64,000 nt of DNA from positions 1 to 64,000 of the forward strand of contig NZ_BAAAUT010000033.1 in the NCBI RefSeq assembly GCF_039534085.1, in the 5' to 3' direction. The notes under the pieces are model-generated. The model had not been told where the DNA came from. It ran no database searches and saw only the letters and a program-made list of their open reading frames with translations. Both the position numbers and the translations under genes were made by a program. Source of the stretch: Planomonospora_B alba. Its GTDB lineage: Bacteria; Actinomycetota; Actinomycetes; Streptosporangiales; Streptosporangiaceae. The stretch's first letter is position 1; each line of letters opens with the position of its first letter. Of this stretch, positions 59,500 to 64,000 are shown piece by piece.

Positions 59500-60798
59500 T
59501 TATCGCGCAGACTCGGAGTCAACGCCCGTGTCAACGGCGAGCGGCAGCACCGCCTCCACCACCGTGCCGCCCTCCGGCGGCGAGACGATCACGCAGGTGC
59601 CGCCCAGTTCGGCGGCGCGCTCGCGCATCGACGCCAGCCCGACCCCCGAGCGCCGTTCCTCCGGCACGCCCACGCCGTCGTCGCTCACCCGCACGCGCAC
59701 GGGGCCGCCGAGCTCCAGCACGACCCGCACCGTGCGGGCCCGGGCATGCCTGCGCGCGTTGGTGAGCGCCTCCTGGACGATCCGGTAGGCGGCGACCTCG
59801 ACGGCCGCCGGCAGGCCGGCAGGCTCGCCGCGGACCTCGACCTCGGCCTCCGGGCCCGCCATCTCCCGGACCGCCCCGGCCAGGCCGAGGTCGTCCAGGG
59901 CCGGCGGGCGCAGGCCGTACACCAGGTGCCGGATGTCGCTGGTGACGCTGTCCATGCCGGAGCGCAGGCTCTCCAGCAGCCGCTCGGCGGTCTCGGGGGA
60001 GGTGCGCAGGGAGACCCGGGCCGCGTTGATGGACATCGCCATCCCGCTCAGCGACTGGCCGAGGCCGTCGTGCAGGTCGCGGCGGAGGCGGCGGCGCTCC
60101 TCCTCCCGGGTGGCGATGATCCGCTCGCGCGAGCGCCGCAGCGCGCCGACCAGCCGGACCGCGTGGGCGGCGTCGGCGACGTACGGCGTGAGCGCGGCGA
60201 CGACCCGCTCGTTGTGCGCCGCCGGCAGCCGCCGCACCCCCGGGGGGCCGATGAGCAGGAGGCCGACCGGCTCGCCGTGCCAGGCCAGCCGGATCTCCCT
60301 GGCCACCTCGCCGAGCTCGCCCGAGACCGCCTCCTCCGGCGGAGCGCCGGAGGCCCGGTCGGCGGGCCGGGGGGACAGGCGCACGGCCACCCCGGTGACG
60401 GACAGGCCCTCGCGCAGCACCTCCAGGGCCGCCTGCAGCCCCTCGGCCGGATCGGCCCGCTGCAGGCGCCGCCGCAGCTCCGCGGCGAGCGCCACCGGAT
60501 CGCCCCTGCTGCCGTAGAGCAGGCGGTCGGCGGCGCGCTGGAGCAGCCTGCGCAGCGGCTGGAAGAACGCCCCCGCGCAGAGCGCGGCGGCCAGCCCGCC
60601 GATCCGGTCCACGTCCGACAGCAGCAGGCTGGAGGCGGTGCCCACCGCCACGTAGACGCCGCCGATCACGCCGACCAGGCCCGCACCGACCAGCGTGCGG
60701 GTGATCAGTGTGTCCACGCCGTGGAGGCGCCGCCGCAGGGGTGCCGCGGCGGCGACCGCGCCTCGTGCCGTCACCGACGGCCGGTCCGGCCCGCGCAT
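59500..60798 (-). CDS. Short paralogous sensor histidine kinase (two-helix)
   Basis: 432 residues from ATG 60798. Alignable with the C-terminal ~440 residues of the kinase at 55777-57864: RRRLHGVDTLITRTLVGAGL matches its RYRLYGIDTVISRAFVAAGL, then RLLYGSRGDPVALAAEL, WHGEPVGLLLIGPPG, RRDLHDGLGQSLSGMAMSI, and GVGLASMRERAAELGG. The N-terminal ~260 residues with most helices are missing, leaving two. It may detect a different signal or form mixed dimers with the long kinase. First gene of the hybrid-regulator operon. Confidence 0.9.
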   Translation of the reverse strand: MRGPDRPSVTARGAVAAAAPLRRRLHGVDTLITRTLVGAGLVGVIGGVYVAVGTASSLLLSDVDRIGGLAAALCAGAFFQPLRRLLQRAADRLLYGSRGDPVALAAELRRRLQRADPAEGLQAALEVLREGLSVTGVAVRLSPRPADRASGAPPEEAVSGELGEVAREIRLAWHGEPVGLLLIGPPGVRRLPAAHNERVVAALTPYVADAAHAVRLVGALRRSRERIIATREEERRRLRRDLHDGLGQSLSGMAMSINAARVSLRTSPETAERLLESLRSGMDSVTSDIRHLVYGLRPPALDDLGLAGAVREMAGPEAEVEVRGEPAGLPAAVEVAAYRIVQEALTNARRHARARTVRVVLELGGPVRVRVSDDGVGVPEERRSGVGLASMRERAAELGGTCVIVSPPEGGTVVEAVLPLAVDTGVDSESAR

Positions 60799-60880
60799 CG
60801 CCTGGTCCCTTCAGGAAGGAGACTTTCCAGGACCCTAACCGGCGCGGACGGCAAACGAATCAACGCGGATCAACGGCCGA

Positions 60881-62092
60881 TCAACGCGCCGCCGTGCGGG
60901 CCCTGCGGCGCAGCGCCGGGCCGATCGCGAGCAGGCCCGCGGCGGCCACCAGTTCGATCGCCCCGACGACCGGCCACAGCACGCCCGGGCCCGCGGCGAG
61001 CAGCCGGGAGCCGAGCAGCGGGGCCAGCATGGTCCCCGCCGACCAGGCGAAGCCGAACATCCCGGAGTAGCGCCCGCGCAGGTGCGCGGGGGCGAGCGAG
61101 GCCACGATGGCGCCGGGGACGCCCGCGGTGACGATCTCGCCCAGCGTCCAGACGGCCACGGTGGCGGCGTACCCGGCGACCCCGGAGACGACGGCGTTCA
61201 GCGCGAAGCCGGCGCCGATGACCGCGAACCCGGCCGCCAGCACGGTGCTGTGGTCCCGCCTGCCCAGCCAGTCGCCGGTCAGCGGCTGGAGGACGACGAT
61301 CAGGACGCCGTTGACCGCCATGACCAGGCCGTAGGCGGAGGGCGGGAGCCCGGCGCCGGTCATGGCCAGCGGCAGGGTGGTGAAGGCCTGGGCGTAGACC
61401 AGGCTGGAGAGCGTCCAGATCGCGAGGAAGGCGACCATCAGGCGGTCGGAGAGCACGGCCCCGAACCCGCCGGCGGCCCGCTCACCCGGCGCCGGGCGGG
61501 TCTCCGGGACCGCCCGCCACACCAGCAGGCCGAAGACCAGCGCGGTGGTGGCGTTGACGCCGAACATCCAGCCGTACCCCGCCTCGGCGAGCCAGCCGCC
61601 GGCGACCATGGCGGCGGCGAAGCCCAGGTTGATCGCCCAGAAGAGCAGGCCGTAGGCGCGCGGCCGGTCCTCCGGCGAGACCAGGTCGGCCACCAGCGCG
61701 TTGGAAGCGGGCCGGTAGGCGTCGATCGTCACGCCGAGCACGAACATCGCCGCCACGATCGCGGGCAGCGAGGTGCTCGCCCCCAGCGCCCCCATGGTCA
61801 GGGCGGTGGCGACCATGCCGCCGGTCAGCGTGACCCGCCGCCCGAACCGGTCGGACAGCCACCCCGCCAGCAGCTGCGAGACCAGCGAGCCCGCCCCGAA
61901 CACCGCCATCACGGTGCCCGCGGCGGCCACCGACATGCCGCGCGCCTGCGTCAGGTACACGCCGATGAACGGCTCGACCATCATGCCCACCCGGTTGACC
62001 AGGGTCCCGGTCCACAGGGCCCAGAACGCCCGGGGGAGTCCGCCGATCTTGGAGTGGAGGAAGGACGGCCTGGTGAGAGTGGTGCTCGTCAT
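60881..62092 (-). CDS. MFS transporter
   Basis: 403 residues, twelve helices. First-half motif A GWLSDRFGRRVTLTGGM; ALVADLVSPEDRPRAYGLLFWAINLG follows in the typical position. Second half begins DRLMVAFLAIWTLSSLVYAQ. Resembles drug-efflux MFS of the MdtH/YfcJ type. Divergent from an ArsR-type regulator with a 48-base spacer, the classic arrangement for ligand-controlled efflux. Confidence 0.92.
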   Translation of the reverse strand: MTSTTLTRPSFLHSKIGGLPRAFWALWTGTLVNRVGMMVEPFIGVYLTQARGMSVAAAGTVMAVFGAGSLVSQLLAGWLSDRFGRRVTLTGGMVATALTMGALGASTSLPAIVAAMFVLGVTIDAYRPASNALVADLVSPEDRPRAYGLLFWAINLGFAAAMVAGGWLAEAGYGWMFGVNATTALVFGLLVWRAVPETRPAPGERAAGGFGAVLSDRLMVAFLAIWTLSSLVYAQAFTTLPLAMTGAGLPPSAYGLVMAVNGVLIVVLQPLTGDWLGRRDHSTVLAAGFAVIGAGFALNAVVSGVAGYAATVAVWTLGEIVTAGVPGAIVASLAPAHLRGRYSGMFGFAWSAGTMLAPLLGSRLLAAGPGVLWPVVGAIELVAAAGLLAIGPALRRRARTAAR

Positions 62093-62140
62093 GGGGACCA
62101 GGGTTGGACAGAAGACCCCGCGGGTGCGAACCTTTTAGCC

Positions 62141-63238
62141 ATGACTGAAAGGCCGGGGACGGCCGGGACCGCCGCGCCCGAGGCCGCGGCGGAAGGCGCC
62201 AGGTGGGGAGGCGCGGCGTCCGCCGCGCCCGGAGCGGGCGGGCCCGGAGCCTCCTGCGGGACGCCGAAGAACTCCTGCCACGTCGAATGGATCTTCGCCC
62301 CCGACGACGTGGCCCGCATCCGCTTCGCCTTCTCCCCGATGTGGGAACTGGTCGCCAGCCTGCGCACGCTGCGCGACCCGGCCCGGCACTCCCTGCACCT
62401 GCCCTGGCTGCGCGCCGTACGGCCGCGCCTGGCCGGCCTCGACCTGACCGAGCTGTTCGCGCTGGTCCCGCAGCGCGGCTACCTCGCGGACTTCCTCACC
62501 CCCACGCCCGAGACCCCGATGCCCGACTTCGCCGCCGAGCTGGAGCGGGTACGGCGCACGCCGCCGGAGCGGGCCGCCGCCGAGGCCGGCTGGGTGCAGG
62601 GGTCCGACCCCGCGGTCATCGAGCGCTTCCGGGCGGACCCGCGGGCCGGGGTGGCGCGGGTCGCCGACACCCTGGAGCGCTACTGGGAGACGGTCTTCGC
62701 CGGCTGCTGGCCCCGCGTGCACGCGCTGCTGGAGAGCGAGGTGATGCGCCGCTCCCGGCAACTGGCGGCGGGCGGTGCCCAGACGCTCTTCGCCGACCTC
62801 CACCCGAACGTCACCTGGCGCGACGGCCGGCTCGCGGTCGTGCGGAAGTGGGAGTACTCCGCGCCCCTGGGCGGGGACGGCCTGGTGCTCGTGCCCACCG
62901 CCTTCTGGTGGCCGGACACGGCCGTGATGGTCGAACCGTACCAGCCGATGCTCGTCTACCCGGCGAGCGGCGTCGGCACGCTCTGGACCGCGGGCCCGCC
63001 GCCCGCGCGGGACGCGCTCGCCGCGCTGATCGGCCGGAGCCGCGCGCAGATCCTCACCGCGCTCGCCGAGCCGGCGACGACCTCCGCCCTGGCGCGGCGC
63101 ATGGAGCTCACGCCCGGCGCGGTCAGCCAGCACCTGTCGGTCCTCGCCGACGGCGGGCTCGTCACCCGCCACCGCCTCGGCCGCGAGGTCCTCTACCGCC
63201 GCACGCCGGTGGGGGACTCCCTGGTCTGCGCCTCCTGA
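62141..63238 (+). CDS. ArsR-type transcriptional regulator (DUF5937 + HTH)
   Basis: 365 residues from ATG 62141; no SD, TTTTAGCC just upstream, perhaps leaderless. The N-terminal ~45 residues are Ala/Gly-rich filler. Residues ~50-280 form DUF5937 (VEWIFAPDDVARIRFAFSPMWELVASLR, GGAQTLFADLHPNVTWRDGRL, LVLVPTAFWWPDTAVMV). The C-terminal winged helix is ArsR-like: RAQILTALAEPATTSALARRM, TPGAVSQHLSVLADGGLVTRHRLG. Likely represses the divergent MFS gene in response to an unknown ligand. Confidence 0.9.
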   Translation: MTERPGTAGTAAPEAAAEGARWGGAASAAPGAGGPGASCGTPKNSCHVEWIFAPDDVARIRFAFSPMWELVASLRTLRDPARHSLHLPWLRAVRPRLAGLDLTELFALVPQRGYLADFLTPTPETPMPDFAAELERVRRTPPERAAAEAGWVQGSDPAVIERFRADPRAGVARVADTLERYWETVFAGCWPRVHALLESEVMRRSRQLAAGGAQTLFADLHPNVTWRDGRLAVVRKWEYSAPLGGDGLVLVPTAFWWPDTAVMVEPYQPMLVYPASGVGTLWTAGPPPARDALAALIGRSRAQILTALAEPATTSALARRMELTPGAVSQHLSVLADGGLVTRHRLGREVLYRRTPVGDSLVCAS

Positions 63239-63342
63239 AGCGCGCGGGCGCCGGGCCCGGGCGGAGGGCGCCCGTCCCGGGCGCGAGGGACCCGCCGGGG
63301 AGGTCCCGGGGGCTCACGCGGCCGACGCCGGCGGCCGGGGCC

Positions 63343-63984
63343 TCACGCGGGGAGGCGGCCGGCGCCCTCCAGGAGCCGCTCCAGGTGCGCCCGGGAGACG
63401 GTCAGGAACGCGCAGGCCACCCGGGTCACGTCACGCCCGGCGGCCAGGCCGAGGCCGTGCCGCTCCACGAGCACGGGGACCGTCCGGGCCGCCGTCCACA
63501 GCTCCTCCATCCGGGCCACGAGCCGCTCGACCTCCCACGCCTCGACCTCCTGCCCCTCGATCCCCCGTGTCTCGGCCCCCGGCGGCCCGGCCTCCCGGGT
63601 GCGGGGCGTCCGCGCCCCTGCCCCGCGCGCCCCGGCTCCGCGTGCCCCGGTCCCGCGCGCGCCGGGCGGCCCGCCGGGCGAGGGCGCCGCCGTACGGCCC
63701 TCCCGCGCCGCCAGGCCGTCGCACCAGGCGACGACGTCGCAGGCGGCCTCGTCGAGCGCGCGCCATTCGCGGTCGGCGGGGAGCCCGCCGGGCACCTCCA
63801 CCCCGAGACAGGGCTCCACCACGTCGAACAGGCACGGGCCGCAGGCGGCCCGGTCCCGCGCGGCGGGACCGGCGTCGAGCAGCGCGGCCCGCTGGGAGGT
63901 CAGGTGGGCCAGGAACCGCTCCCGCCACTGCTCGCTCATGCCCGGGGCCGACTCCCGCCACAGGGACGCGAAGGCCCGCTCCAC
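63343..63984 (-). CDS. Hypothetical protein, possibly extending past the window
   Basis: 213 residues if read from GTG 63984; the frame is open to the window edge, so the true start may lie outside (ATG 63939, MSEQWRERFLAHL, is another option). Middle contains Cys pairs (RAACGPCLFDV), then low-complexity GARGTGARGAGARGAGAR repeats, and a helical C-terminus (VERLVARMEELWTAARTVPVL). No domain recognised. Codon bias supports coding. Confidence 0.55.
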   Translation of the reverse strand: MERAFASLWRESAPGMSEQWRERFLAHLTSQRAALLDAGPAARDRAACGPCLFDVVEPCLGVEVPGGLPADREWRALDEAACDVVAWCDGLAAREGRTAAPSPGGPPGARGTGARGAGARGAGARTPRTREAGPPGAETRGIEGQEVEAWEVERLVARMEELWTAARTVPVLVERHGLGLAAGRDVTRVACAFLTVSRAHLERLLEGAGRLPA

Positions 63985-64000
63985 GGTCCGCGGCCCCGGC

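Noticed and set aside
1..64000. Transfer RNA, rRNA, IS element, integrase or attachment site
   Set aside because: None recognised on either strand. Base composition is uniform apart from short AT-richer promoter zones, so there is no sign of a mobile island.

Overview
The window is chromosomal DNA from a very GC-rich actinomycete. A Streptosporangiaceae-type organism (Nonomuraea, Streptosporangium or Planomonospora relatives) is the most likely source. The evidence is codon use with G/C at almost every third position, frequent GTG starts, ATGA/GTGA gene overlaps, an F420-linked reductase (NpdG), an AfsR/SARP regulator and several NarL/DesK two-component pairs. The genus is inference. I see no rRNA, tRNA, CRISPR array, insertion sequence, prophage or complete biosynthetic cluster. 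The region is densely packed with housekeeping, transport and regulatory genes.

Layout, left to right. 1-2.2 kb: a membrane protein, a histidine phosphatase and a Gfo/Idh/MocA oxidoreductase. 2.3-6.1 kb: a cobalamin riboswitch heading a btuF-btuC-btuD-cbiZ uptake and salvage operon. 6.3-11.4 kb: a signalling block with a degenerate trypsin-like membrane protein carrying a zinc ribbon, translationally coupled to a PknB-type kinase, then a NarL-type kinase/regulator pair. 11.4-14.4 kb: a membrane protein, gdhA with a nested palindrome upstream, and a DUF2267 protein. 14.7-19.7 kb: a coupled DUF6421-SDR-threonine aldolase-like operon whose last stop codon overlaps a 17-residue Trp leader peptide. 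This is followed by an intrinsic terminator and trpS, and looks like an attenuator. 19.8-25.9 kb: DUF3467, DUF305, DUF3105, a yybP-ykoY-type riboswitch with TerC, alanine dehydrogenase, and a SecD-head/Excalibur fusion. 26.1-32.9 kb (minus strand): an AfsR-like regulator, a xanthine dehydrogenase Mo subunit and an NCS2 purine permease.

33.4-38.4 kb: a 50-residue secreted peptide divergent from an XRE-TPR regulator (RRNPP-like arrangement), CopC, a CopD-CtaG fusion and an orphan HATPase domain. 38.5-41.2 kb: map, two conserved unknowns and npdG. 41.2-44.9 kb (minus strand): ABC ATPase, permease, DesK-like kinase and regulator, with a 23-bp palindrome over the operon's promoter. 45-49.3 kb: a trans-sulfuration enzyme, a DUF2278/lamin-tail protein, a serine/threonine dehydratase-like enzyme and panB. 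49.4-55 kb: two MFS transporters, the second with TetR and a promoter embedded in operators, then nadE. 55.2-60.8 kb (minus strand): a small secreted protein, and an unusual operon with a SARP-receiver-LuxR hybrid regulator between two paralogous kinases, one lacking most membrane helices. 60.9-64 kb: an MFS transporter divergent from an ArsR-type regulator, and a hypothetical gene at the edge.

The strongest candidates for little-described biology are: (i) the hybrid SARP-REC-LuxR regulator with its long and short kinase paralogues and an eroded LuxR helix; (ii) the secreted-peptide/XRE-TPR pair; (iii) the trpS leader coupled to an upstream metabolic gene through an overlapping stop and an SD-sequestering hairpin; (iv) the pseudoprotease-kinase pair. 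All calls were made by reading the sequence; no database search was run.
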